In this document: piece by piece, positions 6,597 to 14,634 of the stretch
Layout: every line of letters begins with the position of its first letter
Numbering within the stretch: position 1 is the first letter of the stretch
Assembly (NCBI GenBank): GCA_023393045.1
Contig: JAEWMV010000240.1
Span: 1 to 22,269 of the forward strand
Source of the DNA: Bacillota bacterium
GTDB taxonomy: Bacteria > Bacillota > Clostridia > Christensenellales > CAG-138
DNA length: 22,269 nt
Reading direction: 5' to 3'
The notes under the pieces: model-generated
What the model saw: the letters and a program-made list of their open reading frames with translations, nothing else
What the model was told of the DNA's origin: nothing
Databases searched by the model: none
Program-made: the position numbers and the translations under genes

Positions 6597-6818
6597 AGGC
6601 TGTGAAACGGAACAGTAGGCCAACGCGTTTTTAAGAGAGCCGCCGCATGGTGCGAGGCGGCAAACGGCGCGGCCGAAGCTCGCCGCGGAGCCGCCGCGAG
6701 GCAATGCGCGGCGCATCCCTGCGTTACGGGGGGCTTGAGCGGGCGCTTTGCGCCAACAGGAGTGGTACCGCGGATACGATCCGTCTCCCCTATACGGGAG
6801 GCGGCTTTATTATTTTTA
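6597..6818 (+). promoter_or_regulatory. T-box riboswitch, leucine (CTC specifier), upstream of leuS
   Basis: The leader has T-box hallmarks in order. A Stem I 5' strand contains ACAGTAGGCC. The apical part is GAGAGCC...GGTGCGAGG (6635-6661). On the 3' strand there is a GAAG-CTC-G specifier loop, with the leucine codon CTC at 6679-6681. The T-box consensus AGGAGTGGTACCGCGG lies at 6758-6773. The antiterminator can form from GGAG and CGGA (6759-6762, 6771-6774) pairing with TCCG and CTCC (6780-6788). The competing terminator reuses those bases. Uncharged tRNA-Leu would pair with CTC through its anticodon and with TGGT through its ACCA end, letting leuS be transcribed. Stem I is unusually GC-rich. 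Confidence 0.9.
6781..6818 (+). terminator. T-box-controlled terminator hairpin
   Basis: CCGTCTCCC (6781-6789) pairs with GGGAGGCGG (6796-6804) around a short CTATAC loop, followed by CTTTATTATTTTTA. The 5' arm is shared with the antiterminator, as expected for a transcriptional T-box switch. Confidence 0.88.
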
Positions 6819-6859
6819 TATGAAGCGCAAGCGGCCGGAGCAGGCCGCGGGAGGTATGC

Positions 6860-9271
6860 ATGCAAGAGCGATACGAACACGACCCCATCGAATTGAAATG
6901 GCAGAAAAAATGGGAAGAAGCCCGCTGCTTCGAGGCGAGGGAAAATTCGGCTAAGCCCAAGTTCTACGGCCTGATCGAATTCCCCTACCCCTCCGGGCAG
7001 GGCCTGCACGTGGGCCATCCGCGCCCGTTCACGGCGATGGACGTCATCAGCCGCAAGCGCAGGCTCGAAGGCTACAACGTGCTTTTCCCCATAGGCTACG
7101 ACGCGTTCGGCCTGCCCACGGAGAACTATGCGATTAAGACGGGCATCCACCCTTCCGTCGTCACGGCAGAAAATATCGTGCGTTTTCGCAATCAGTTGAA
7201 GCGCCTTGGCTATACCTTCGACTGGACGCGCGAGGTGAACACCTCCGACCCTTACTATTACAAGTGGACGCAATGGATATTCCTAAAGCTCTTTGAGAAG
7301 GGGCTCGCCTACAAGGCGGAAATCCCCATCAACTTCTGCACCTCCTGCAAGGTGGGCCTCGCCAACGAGGAGGTCGTGGAGGGTCATTGCGAGCGCTGCG
7401 GCGGCGAGGTCGTGCAAATGGTGAGGAGCCAGTGGATGCTCAAAATCACCGCCTACGCCCAAAGGCTCATTGACGATCTCGACACGGTGGACTACATCGA
7501 GCGCGTGAAGATACAGCAGAAGAACTGGATTGGCAGGAGCGAGGGCGCGGAGGTGGATTTTGCCATAGCGGGCGAAGCGGATAAGCTGCGCGTATTCACC
7601 ACGCGGCCTGATACGCTCTTCGGCGCGACGTACATGGTATTGAGCCCCGAGCATCCCTATGTGGAAAAATACAAAGCGCGCATTCGCAATTGGGACGCGG
7701 TCACCGCCTACCGCCAGGAGGCGGCGCGCAAGAGCGAGTTTGAGCGCACGGAGCTCGTCAAGGATAAAACGGGCGTGCCGCTCGAAGGGTTTGACGCAAT
7801 CAACCCCGTTACGGGGAAGAACATCCCCATCTGGATATCCGACTATGTTTTGATGAACTACGGCACGGGCGCCATCATGGCGGTGCCCGCACACGATACG
7901 CGCGACTATGAATTTGCCAAAACCTTCAACCTGCTCATCGTGGAGGTGGTCTCGGGCGGCGACATCACAAAGGAAGCGTATACCGCCTGCGAGCGCGGCG
8001 TGATGGTCAATTCCGGCTTCCTCAACGGCATGGAGGTGGAAAAGGCGAAGAAAGCCATCACCGATTACCTCATTGAAAAGGGCATCGGGGAGCGCAAGGT
8101 TAACTACAAGCTGCGGGATTGGGTATTTGCCCGCCAGCGTTACTGGGGCGAGCCCATCCCCTTGGTCAAGTGCGAGCATTGCGGCTGGGTGCCCCTGCCC
8201 GAGAGCGAACTGCCGCTCGAGCTGCCCATGCTCGAGGACTTCTCCCCCACGGACGACGGCAGCTCCTGCCTCGCCCGCGCGAAGGACTGGCTCCACACTA
8301 CCTGCCCCAAGTGCGGCGGCCCCGCCGTGCGCGAAGCGGACACCATGCCCAACTGGGCGGGTTCAAGCTGGTATTTCCTGCGCTATGCGGACCCCCACAA
8401 CGACCATGCGCTCGCCGATCGCGAGAAGCTTGATTACTGGACGCCCGTGGACTGGTACAACGGCGGCATGGAGCACACCACGCTGCACCTGCTCTACTCC
8501 CGCTTCTGGCACAAGTTCCTCTACGACATCGGCGTGGCCCCCACGAGTGAACCGTACAGGAAGCGCACGAGCCACGGCATGGTGCTGGGCGAAAACGGCG
8601 ACAAAATGAGCAAATCCCGCGGCAACGTCGTCAATCCCGACGACTATATCCGGGAATACGGCGCGGACGCCTTCCGCATGTACATCATGTTCATGGGTGC
8701 TTTCGACCAGCCCATCCCCTGGAACTCGCAGGGCACCAAGGGCTGCCGCCGCTTCCTCGAGCGCGTGTGGAGGCTGCAGGACATGATGAGCGGCGAGGCG
8801 TGCGTGCGCGATTCCCTCAAAGCCTCCCTGCACGGCTGCATCAAGAAGGTGGGCGAGGACGTAGAGCGCATGAAGTTCAACACCGCCATCGCGGCGCTGA
8901 TGAGCTTTGTCAACGACGTGTATGCCGTAGGCTCCATCACGCGGGAGGAGCTGCGCGCCATGCTCATACTGCTTTCCCCCTTCGCGCCGCACATCGCGGA
9001 GGAAATCAACGAGGCGCTGGCGCTGGGCGGCCCGCTCTATGAGGCGCAATGGCCCGCTTATGACGAGAGCGCGCTCATCGAAAGCACGGTGGAGCTGGGC
9101 GTGCAGATAAACGGCAAGCTGCGCGCGCGCGTGAGCGTACCCGCTGATATGCCAAATGACGAGGTGGAGAAGGTGGTGCTCGCGAACCCCGAGGTCGCCC
9201 CCTTCCTCGAGGGGAAGACCGTGAGGAAAGTCATTGTCGTAAAAAACATCGTCAACATCGTCATCGCGTGA
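6860..9271 (+). CDS. leuS: Leucyl-tRNA synthetase
   Basis: An 803-residue class Ia aminoacyl-tRNA synthetase that charges tRNA-Leu. The HIGH-type motif is HVGH at 50-53, within FPYPSGQGLHVGH. A zinc-ribbon insertion has Cys160, Cys163, Cys177 and Cys180. The CP1 editing domain contains VFTTRPDTLFGATYMVLSPEHP and the AVPAHDTRDYEFA stretch. A second Cys pair region (CEHC...CPKC) follows, then the leucine-specific catalytic DTMPNWAGSSWYFLRY. KMSKS is at 582-586 and a C-terminal ILSPFAPHIAEE anticodon-binding helix follows. Length is normal for bacteria. The ATG at 6860 follows GGGAGGTATGC; an ATG four bases earlier is in another frame and encodes nothing recognisable. Expression is governed by the T-box leader. 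Confidence 0.98.
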   Translation: MQERYEHDPIELKWQKKWEEARCFEARENSAKPKFYGLIEFPYPSGQGLHVGHPRPFTAMDVISRKRRLEGYNVLFPIGYDAFGLPTENYAIKTGIHPSVVTAENIVRFRNQLKRLGYTFDWTREVNTSDPYYYKWTQWIFLKLFEKGLAYKAEIPINFCTSCKVGLANEEVVEGHCERCGGEVVQMVRSQWMLKITAYAQRLIDDLDTVDYIERVKIQQKNWIGRSEGAEVDFAIAGEADKLRVFTTRPDTLFGATYMVLSPEHPYVEKYKARIRNWDAVTAYRQEAARKSEFERTELVKDKTGVPLEGFDAINPVTGKNIPIWISDYVLMNYGTGAIMAVPAHDTRDYEFAKTFNLLIVEVVSGGDITKEAYTACERGVMVNSGFLNGMEVEKAKKAITDYLIEKGIGERKVNYKLRDWVFARQRYWGEPIPLVKCEHCGWVPLPESELPLELPMLEDFSPTDDGSSCLARAKDWLHTTCPKCGGPAVREADTMPNWAGSSWYFLRYADPHNDHALADREKLDYWTPVDWYNGGMEHTTLHLLYSRFWHKFLYDIGVAPTSEPYRKRTSHGMVLGENGDKMSKSRGNVVNPDDYIREYGADAFRMYIMFMGAFDQPIPWNSQGTKGCRRFLERVWRLQDMMSGEACVRDSLKASLHGCIKKVGEDVERMKFNTAIAALMSFVNDVYAVGSITREELRAMLILLSPFAPHIAEEINEALALGGPLYEAQWPAYDESALIESTVELGVQINGKLRARVSVPADMPNDEVEKVVLANPEVAPFLEGKTVRKVIVVKNIVNIVIA

Positions 9272-9300
9272 TTGACGGGACAATTGATAATAACTGCATG

Positions 9301-9327
9301 AAAAACGCCCGCGCAAGCGGGCGTTTC
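9301..9327. terminator. Terminator between leuS and the GNAT gene
   Basis: ACGCCCGC and GCGGGCGT form a stem with a GCAA tetraloop (9305-9324). It is flanked by five A on the left and TTT on the right, so it can serve both convergent genes. The T run is short on the leuS side. Confidence 0.75.
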
Positions 9328-9355
9328 CTCAATGGTGATTCATTTAAATTCAATT

Positions 9356-9853
9356 TCAGTAGCTGAACGTATTCTCCCCCACGCTGATGCGCGCCGGATT
9401 TTCCTCGCCCGGCAGTTTCTTCCTTATCTCAATAAGGTTGAGCACATCGTAGCCGCGCTTGGCGAGGAAGGCAATAATCACATCGTTGTTCGGGTGGACG
9501 TAGTTATACACCGTTTTCTCCCCGAAGCTTTCGGCAAGCTTTTCCGCCTCGTCGTACAGGCGCGAGGCGACGCCCCGCCGCCTGAAAGCGGGCTTCGCAT
9601 AAATCGACTCCACCCACACGCACGGTTTGTCCACGCGAAGCACCATGTAGCCCACGGCCTCCCTGCCCTCGAGCGCGAGATAAACCGGATAACCTCCGCC
9701 GATATAGGAAAGGTACTCCTCATGCGCCGCATGCATGTCCACCTCGGCGTCCGCGCGCTTGAGGCGCGAAAGATCCACGCGAAAACGCGCGATAAGCGGT
9801 GCGATCAGCGCGGCGTGTTCGCGCGCGGCGGGTATAATCTCCAACAATGCCAT
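9356..9853 (-). CDS. GNAT family N-acetyltransferase
   Basis: A 165-residue GCN5-related acetyltransferase. Motif A is at WVESIYAKPAFRRRGVASRLYDEAEKLAES, with the RRRGVA pyrophosphate loop that holds acetyl-CoA. The preceding beta strands are GYPVYLALEGREAVGYMVLRV. Motif B is NNDVIIAFLAKRGYDVLNLIEIRKKL. The acceptor substrate is not predictable. I place the start at ATG 9851-9853. GTG immediately upstream (9854-9856) would add one residue, but it overlaps the AAGGGAG ribosome binding site. The promoter is at 9887-9915 (minus). The gene is a single unit converging on leuS. Confidence 0.85.
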   Translation of the reverse strand: MALLEIIPAAREHAALIAPLIARFRVDLSRLKRADAEVDMHAAHEEYLSYIGGGYPVYLALEGREAVGYMVLRVDKPCVWVESIYAKPAFRRRGVASRLYDEAEKLAESFGEKTVYNYVHPNNDVIIAFLAKRGYDVLNLIEIRKKLPGEENPARISVGENTFSY

Positions 9854-9886
9854 CACTCCCTTGTCATTTCAAAACGCACGTCATGT

Positions 9887-9915
9887 ATTCTACCACTCTT
9901 GCGCGCGCGCTTCAA
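9887..9915 (-). promoter_or_regulatory. Promoter for the GNAT gene
   Basis: On the minus strand, TTGAAG (9910-9915), 17 bases and TAGAAT (9887-9892) lie about 34 bases upstream of the ATG. Confidence 0.65.
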
Positions 9916-9981
9916 GGCGCAAAAAACGCTTTATAAACCGCCTGATATTGTTAATAATCGTTGACGAAACGCGCAGAACCA

Positions 9982-10010
9982 TTGTCAAATTGCGCCGGAG
10001 CGGCTAAAAT
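9982..10010 (+). promoter_or_regulatory. Promoter for the NlpC/P60-amidohydrolase operon
   Basis: TTGTCA (9982-9987), 17 bases and TAAAAT (10005-10010) lie about 45 bases before the TTG start at 10055. Confidence 0.65.
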
Positions 10011-10054
10011 GAAGCATACCTTTCGACTAAACCGGCATCACCGGAGGACATGAT

Positions 10055-11269
10055 TTGGGCAACCGATTGAAAAAAACGATACAGCGCATGGTAAAACATA
10101 CCGTGCTCTCCATAAGGAAATTCCAAGCTTCGTGGCGCCGCGCTCCCTTGAGGAAGCGCACGTTGCTTGCGGGCTCCGCCGCGGGCGCGGCGGTCACGCT
10201 TGTGGCGCTCATCATCATACTCGCCTCCTCCGGCAAGGCCGAGGCGGGTACGCCTGGCGCGACGGACAGGAACGGCTCCGCACTGCTCTCCAACGCGGAG
10301 AACCTGGGCACGCAGGGGTATGTGGACATCACGCCCACGCCCACGCCAATCCCCACGGCGACGCCCACGCCAATCCCCACCCCTACCCCCACGCCCGACC
10401 CGACGCTCAAAAAGGGCATGGAGAGCGAGGAGGTCAGGGAGCTCCAGCTTCGCCTGATCGATCTTGGCTATCTTGAGTTGGACGAACCCACCCTGAAATT
10501 CGGCCCCGCGACGGAAGGCGCTGTCATGCGCTTCCAGCGGCAGGTCAACTTCACGGAAGCGCTCGGCCTCACGCTCGACATAGACGGCATCGCGGGTCTC
10601 AAGACATTGGAATTGATCTATAGCGACAGCGCGCCCAAATACTGCGTGCTCTTCGGCATGGAAGGCGACGATATCGAAGATCTACAGCAGCAGCTCAAGG
10701 ACCTCGGCTACATGAGCCAAGTCACCGGCTACTACGGGGAGACGACGGTTGAGGCGCTCAAATCCTTCCAGTCGGAGAATAAGCTTTCCGCGGACGGTAT
10801 GTGCGGGCCGAAGACCTTCACCCTGCTCTACAGCGACGACGCGAAGGAAAGCCCCAACAAGCGCAAGGAAGCACGCACGACGGCCAACATCGACAAGATG
10901 ATTTCCACGGCGAAGGATCAGCTCGGCGACCCGTACATACTGGGCAAAAGGGGTCCCAGCAGCTTCGACTGCTCCGGATTGGTGTACTACTGCCTCAATC
11001 AGGCGGGCAGCAACCGCAGGCGGCTCACCGCGGCGGGCTACGCGGGCGTTTCCGACTGGGAAAAAATCTCGAGCATCTACAACCTCAAGAAGGGCGATTT
11101 GATCTTCTTCTACAGCGACAATTTCTCCAAGATCGGGCATGTGGGCATCGTCATCAACAACAGCGGGGAAATGATCGACGCCTCCTCCGGCAAGGGCAAG
11201 GTCGTGCGCAGGGACTATCTCACAAGCTACTGGAAAGAGCATTTCTATTGCGGCAGGAGGCCCTGGTAA
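10055..11269 (+). CDS. Membrane-anchored NlpC/P60 peptidoglycan endopeptidase with two peptidoglycan-binding domains
   Basis: A 404-residue cell-wall hydrolase expected outside the membrane. A basic N-terminus (KKTIQR...RKFQASWRRAPLRKR) is followed by one hydrophobic helix at about 44-65 (signal-anchor) and a Thr-Pro linker. Next come two PG_binding_1 domains (GMESEEVRELQLRLIDLGYL and GMEGDDIEDLQQQLKDLGYM mark their starts). The C-terminal NlpC/P60 domain has the nucleophile Cys306 in FDCSGLVYYC and His362 in IGHVGIVI; MIDASSGKGKV follows. Such enzymes cut stem peptides, usually between D-Glu and a diamino acid. The start is TTG at 10055, seven bases after GGAGG. An ATG at 10050 is out of frame and stops after six codons. 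The stop overlaps the next ATG. Confidence 0.9.
   Translation: MGNRLKKTIQRMVKHTVLSIRKFQASWRRAPLRKRTLLAGSAAGAAVTLVALIIILASSGKAEAGTPGATDRNGSALLSNAENLGTQGYVDITPTPTPIPTATPTPIPTPTPTPDPTLKKGMESEEVRELQLRLIDLGYLELDEPTLKFGPATEGAVMRFQRQVNFTEALGLTLDIDGIAGLKTLELIYSDSAPKYCVLFGMEGDDIEDLQQQLKDLGYMSQVTGYYGETTVEALKSFQSENKLSADGMCGPKTFTLLYSDDAKESPNKRKEARTTANIDKMISTAKDQLGDPYILGKRGPSSFDCSGLVYYCLNQAGSNRRRLTAAGYAGVSDWEKISSIYNLKKGDLIFFYSDNFSKIGHVGIVINNSGEMIDASSGKGKVVRRDYLTSYWKEHFYCGRRPW
10331..10401 (+). repeat. Tandem repeat encoding a Thr-Pro linker
   Basis: Short CCCACG/CCAATC units repeat here. A 20-base copy starting ACGCCCACGCCAATC occurs at 10337-10356 and again at 10361-10380, 24 bases apart. They encode a TPTPIPTATPTPIP-type spacer that would separate the membrane helix from the peptidoglycan-binding domains. 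Such repeats can change length by slippage. Confidence 0.75.
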
Positions 11270-12636
11270 TGCAAAAAAACCTTTTGATTCAAAATCTGCG
11301 CGCCGTCGTCACCTGCGACGGCGCGAACAATGTATTCACCGATTGCGACATGCTCATACGGGACGGCATCATCGCAAAAATCGGAAAAGGCATCGAAGCG
11401 CCCGAAGGATGCGAAGTCCTTTCCGGCGCGCACATGCTCTGCTATCCCGGACTCGTCAACACGCACCACCACCTCTACCAGTGCTTTTCAAGGAACCTGC
11501 CCGACGTGCAGAACATGGAGCTTTTCGACTGGCTGCGCGCGCTCTACGAGGTGTGGAAGAACCTGGATAAAAACGTTGTGCGCTACTCCGCCCTCACCGC
11601 GCTGGGCGAGCTTGCGAAAAACGGCTGCACAACGTGCTTTGACCACCATTACGTCTTCCCCCGCGCGGCCGGGGATTTGATTATCGACGAACAGTTCAGC
11701 GCGGCGTCTGAGCTTGGGATGCGCTTTACCGCCTCGCGCGGGAGCATGGACCTTTCCAGAAAGGACGGCGGGTTGCCGCCGGATTCCGTGGTGCAGAGCA
11801 TCGACGAAATACTTGCTGACAGCGCGCGCCTCGTTGCGGCCTACCACGACCCCGCCTTCGGCTCCATGCGCCAGATCGCCCTCGCGCCGTGCTCGCCCTT
11901 CTCCGTCTCGGGCGAGTTGATGAAGCAAAGCGTACTGCTCGCGCGCTCCCTGGGCGTGCGGCTGCACACGCATCTTGCGGAAACGGCGGATGAGGAAAAG
12001 TACACGCTTGAGCGCTTCAACATGCGCCCGCTCGACTATATGGAATCCCTCGGCTGGCTCGGGCCGGACGTGTGGTACGCGCACGGCATCCATTTCAACG
12101 ATGGGGAAATCGCCCGCCTCGCGTCCTCCGGCACGGGCGTCGCCCACTGCCCCATTTCCAACATGAAGCTCTCCTCCGGCGTGGCGCGCGTGCCCGATAT
12201 GCTGCGCGCGGGCGTCAAGGTTGGCCTCGCGGTAGACGGTAGCGCCAGCAACGACGGCTCCAACCTGATGGAGGAAATGCGCGTGGGTTATCTGCTGCAT
12301 CGCCTCGCATGGGGAAAGCGCGCGCCCTCGGGCTACGACATGCTCAAGCTCGCGACCGTCGGCAGCGCAAGCCTGCTCGGAAGGAGCGACATCGGCTCCC
12401 TGGAAGCGGGCAAGTGCGCGGACATGTTCCTCATCGACGCAAGGCGGCTGGAGCTTGTGGGCGTAAATTTCGACCCAAAAAGCGTTTTCGGCACGGTGGG
12501 TGTGAAGGGCGGCGTGGACTATACCATCGTCGGCGGCAACATCATCGTGAAGGACGGAAAGCTCGCCAACATCGACGAGCAAGCGCTCTCCCAAAAGGCC
12601 AACGAGGTCATGGAAGGGTATATCGCAAACGCGTGA
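11269..12636 (+). CDS. Amidohydrolase, probable 8-oxoguanine deaminase
   Basis: A 455-residue metal-dependent hydrolase of the AtzA/TrzN/SsnA-like amidohydrolase group. Metal ligands are in NTHHHLYQ (His66 and His68), a HTHLAET segment (His233, His235, Glu238) and Asp323 of DGSASND; the WYAHGIHF His also fits. The stretches NLPDVQNMELFDWLRALYEVW and ASRGSMDLSRKDGGLPPDSVVQ are what I associate with 8-oxoguanine deaminases, which convert 8-oxoguanine to urate. A related aminohydrolase of another purine or triazine is possible. ATG 11269 overlaps the TAA of the cell-wall hydrolase gene by one base (TAATG). AGGAGG lies in the end of that gene, so translation is probably coupled. It is cytoplasmic; no signal peptide is seen. 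Confidence 0.78.
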   Translation: MQKNLLIQNLRAVVTCDGANNVFTDCDMLIRDGIIAKIGKGIEAPEGCEVLSGAHMLCYPGLVNTHHHLYQCFSRNLPDVQNMELFDWLRALYEVWKNLDKNVVRYSALTALGELAKNGCTTCFDHHYVFPRAAGDLIIDEQFSAASELGMRFTASRGSMDLSRKDGGLPPDSVVQSIDEILADSARLVAAYHDPAFGSMRQIALAPCSPFSVSGELMKQSVLLARSLGVRLHTHLAETADEEKYTLERFNMRPLDYMESLGWLGPDVWYAHGIHFNDGEIARLASSGTGVAHCPISNMKLSSGVARVPDMLRAGVKVGLAVDGSASNDGSNLMEEMRVGYLLHRLAWGKRAPSGYDMLKLATVGSASLLGRSDIGSLEAGKCADMFLIDARRLELVGVNFDPKSVFGTVGVKGGVDYTIVGGNIIVKDGKLANIDEQALSQKANEVMEGYIANA

Positions 12637-12694
12637 AACTCTTCGCGCATCATAGGAAAAACAGCATCACATTTCGTATATTCTTACGGCGCGG

Positions 12695-12723
12695 TTGAAA
12701 ATATCCCGCGCCTCAACTATAAT
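12695..12723 (+). promoter_or_regulatory. Promoter for glyA
   Basis: TTGAAA (12695-12700), 17 bases and a perfect TATAAT (12718-12723) lie about 42 bases before the ATG. I see no riboswitch-like leader between it and the gene. Confidence 0.8.
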
Positions 12724-12764
12724 AGCCATGGCAACACAGAAAAAATATCATACGGAGGGGCACA

Positions 12765-14003
12765 ATGGTACAGTTTGAACTCATCCGCAAAACGGATCCC
12801 GACATAGCGCACGCGATGGAGCTTGAGCTCGCGCGCCAGCGCGACCATCTGGAATTGATCGCGTCCGAAAACTTCGTTTCCGAAGCCGTGATGGCGGCGA
12901 TGGGCAGCCACCTGACCAACAAGTACGCCGAGGGCTATCCCGGCAAGCGCTATTACGGCGGGTGCGAGTGCGTGGACATCGTGGAGAACATCGCGCGCGA
13001 GCGCGCCTGCAAGCTTTTCGGCTCGGAGCACGCCAATGTGCAGCCCCATTCCGGCGCGCAGGCGAACCTTGCGGTGTACTTCTCCCTGCTCGAGCACGGG
13101 GATACCATACTGGGCATGAGTCTAAGTAACGGCGGCCACCTCACCCACGGCAGTCCCGTGAACATGAGCGGCAAGTACTATCACGTCGTGCCCTACGGCG
13201 TGCGCCCCACGGATGAGCAGATCGATTACGACCAGGTGCGCGCCCTTGCGCTTGAGCATAAGCCCAAGATGATCGTCGCGGGCGCGTCGGCCTATCCGCG
13301 CGCCATAGACTTTGCGAGGTTCCGCGAGATCGCCGACGAGGTAGGCGCCCTCTTCATGGTGGACATGGCGCACATCGCGGGCCTCGTGGCCGCGGGCCTC
13401 CACATGAACCCCGTGCCCTATGCGGACGTTGTGACCACCACCACGCACAAGACGCTACGCGGCCCGCGCGGCGGCATGATACTCTGCCGCGAGCAGTTCG
13501 CAAAGCAGATCGACAAGGGCATTTTCCCCGGCACGCAGGGCGGCCCGCTCATGCACATCATCGCGGCCAAGGCCGTGTGCTTTGAGGAAGCGCTGCAGCC
13601 CTCCTTTAAGGACTATCAGACGCGCGTCGCGAAAAACGCCAAGGCGCTGGCCGCGGGCCTTTCCGCGCGCGGCGTGAAGCTCGTTTCCGGCGGCACGGAC
13701 AATCACCTCATGCTCGTCGACCTCGGCGCGGACGGGCGCACAGGCAAGGAGATCGAGGCGCTGCTCGACGCGGCAAACATCACCGTCAACAAGAACACCG
13801 TGCCCACCGAAACGCGCAGCCCCTTCGTCACCAGCGGCATACGCATCGGCACGCCCGCCGTCACCACGCGCGGGCTCAACGAAGCGGATATGGACGCCGT
13901 CGCAGGCTTTATCGCCGCCGTCATAGAGCGCGGCGAGGACGCTGTGACCGAGGTGAAAGCGGGCGTCATCGCGCTGACCAAAAAATACCCGATGTACGAA
14001 TAA
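12765..14003 (+). CDS. glyA: Serine hydroxymethyltransferase
   Basis: A 412-residue PLP enzyme that interconverts serine and glycine with tetrahydrofolate, the main entry of one-carbon units. Family markers are LELIASENFVSEAV near the N-terminus, NKYAEGYPGKRYYGG, SGAQANLAVYF, MVDMAHIAGLVAAG (cofactor-binding Asp and His), and VVTTTTHKTLRGPRGG with the PLP lysine at residue 229. A C-terminal SGIRIGTPAVTTRG follows. Length is normal. GGAGG at 12754-12758 precedes the ATG by six bases. It is a single gene with its own promoter and a strong terminator. Confidence 0.98.
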   Translation: MVQFELIRKTDPDIAHAMELELARQRDHLELIASENFVSEAVMAAMGSHLTNKYAEGYPGKRYYGGCECVDIVENIARERACKLFGSEHANVQPHSGAQANLAVYFSLLEHGDTILGMSLSNGGHLTHGSPVNMSGKYYHVVPYGVRPTDEQIDYDQVRALALEHKPKMIVAGASAYPRAIDFARFREIADEVGALFMVDMAHIAGLVAAGLHMNPVPYADVVTTTTHKTLRGPRGGMILCREQFAKQIDKGIFPGTQGGPLMHIIAAKAVCFEEALQPSFKDYQTRVAKNAKALAAGLSARGVKLVSGGTDNHLMLVDLGADGRTGKEIEALLDAANITVNKNTVPTETRSPFVTSGIRIGTPAVTTRGLNEADMDAVAGFIAAVIERGEDAVTEVKAGVIALTKKYPMYE

Positions 14004-14015
14004 CCAATTGCAGGC

Positions 14016-14050
14016 AAAAGACCCCGTCCTCATTGGACGGGGTCTTTTTT
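14016..14050 (+). terminator. Strong intrinsic terminator after glyA
   Basis: AAAAGACCCCGTCC pairs with GGACGGGGTCTTTT around a TCATT loop, and a run of six T follows. A very stable hairpin, 12 bases after the glyA stop. Confidence 0.95.
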
Positions 14051-14109
14051 GCGCGCGCAAAACGAATGGCAAAAGCGAATATTAACACGAATATATTCCG
14101 ATATTCCCG

Positions 14110-14138
14110 TTGACAATGCTCACATGCGGTGCTATATT
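14110..14138 (+). promoter_or_regulatory. Promoter of the isc operon
   Basis: A perfect TTGACA (14110-14115), 17 bases and TATATT (14133-14138) lie about 50 bases before the iscR start. Confidence 0.85.
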
Positions 14139-14148
14139 ATTCATGAAA

Positions 14149-14167
14149 TCCGACTAATACGGTAGGA
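14149..14167 (+). promoter_or_regulatory. Possible IscR/Rrf2 operator
   Basis: The 19-base imperfect inverted repeat TCCGACTAATACGGTAGGA starts 11 bases after the -10 and so covers or follows the transcription start. Five of the six outermost pairs match. Rrf2-family regulators commonly autorepress from such a position. The assignment rests on location and symmetry only. Confidence 0.4.
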
Positions 14168-14184
14168 ATTGAGGTGAAGCGATC

Positions 14185-14634
14185 GTGATGCTCTCGACAA
14201 GGGGCCGGTACGGGCTCAAGGCGATGGTGGATCTCTCCATGGCCTACGGGCGGACAAGGCTGAGCACGGCATCCCTCGCGCAGCTTCAGGGGATCAGCGA
14301 CACGTATCTTGAGCAGCTTGTGAGCGCGCTCAAGAAGGCGGGGCTCATCGTGTCCACGCGCGGCGCGCAGGGTGGCTATGCGCTTGCGCGTGCGCCGGAG
14401 AACATCACGGTTAACGAGGTGCTCGCCGCGCTCGAGGGGGACACCACGCTCATCGACTGCGTGAGCGCGACCAAGGTGGACTGCGTGAACGCCTGCACCT
14501 GCTCGGCGAGGCCGCTGTGGCTCAAGCTCCAGTCGCGCATCAACGAAGTGCTCGATTCCACGACATTGAAGGATATGGCGGACGACTACAGAACACAGCT
14601 TGAAAGGGGATCCAATGAGGAAAATCTATCTTGA
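14185..14634 (+). CDS. iscR: Rrf2-family iron-sulfur-responsive regulator, IscR-like
   Basis: A 149-residue Rrf2 regulator. The N-terminal winged helix starts with LSTRGRYGLKAMVDLS; its recognition helix is SDTYLEQLVSALKKAGLI, followed by STRGAQGGYALAR, the classic wing. The cluster-binding loop has Cys92, Cys100, Cys104 and Cys106. The Cys92 and Cys104 positions match those of E. coli IscR, so Fe-S sensing is likely; the other ligands differ. I choose GTG 14185 over ATG 14188: GAGGTGA lies about seven bases before it, and the resulting MML-STRGRYG matches the usual MKL-STRGRYG. The gene leads the isc operon and its end overlaps iscS by 20 bases. Confidence 0.88.
   Translation: MMLSTRGRYGLKAMVDLSMAYGRTRLSTASLAQLQGISDTYLEQLVSALKKAGLIVSTRGAQGGYALARAPENITVNEVLAALEGDTTLIDCVSATKVDCVNACTCSARPLWLKLQSRINEVLDSTTLKDMADDYRTQLERGSNEENLS

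Noticed and set aside
7283..8296. A 337-codon minus-strand open frame inside leuS
   Set aside because: It lies wholly in the antisense of a certain leuS gene and its translation is rich in His, Arg and Ala with no known fold, as expected from GC-rich codon bias.
9857..10054. Small gene between the GNAT and NlpC/P60 genes
   Set aside because: The interval is filled by the two divergent promoters and a short leader; the open frame crossing it is antisense to the GNAT gene and lacks a ribosome binding site.
10050..10070. ATG start at 10050 for the NlpC/P60 gene
   Set aside because: It is out of frame with the protein and stops after six codons; TTG 10055 has a well-spaced GGAGG.
10337..10380. 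CRISPR-like direct repeats
   Set aside because: The repeats are in frame, 24 bases apart, and encode a Thr-Pro linker; there are no spacers.
12637..12764. Glycine riboswitch before glyA
   Set aside because: The leader after the promoter is only about 35 bases long, too short for a glycine aptamer, and no typical core is visible.
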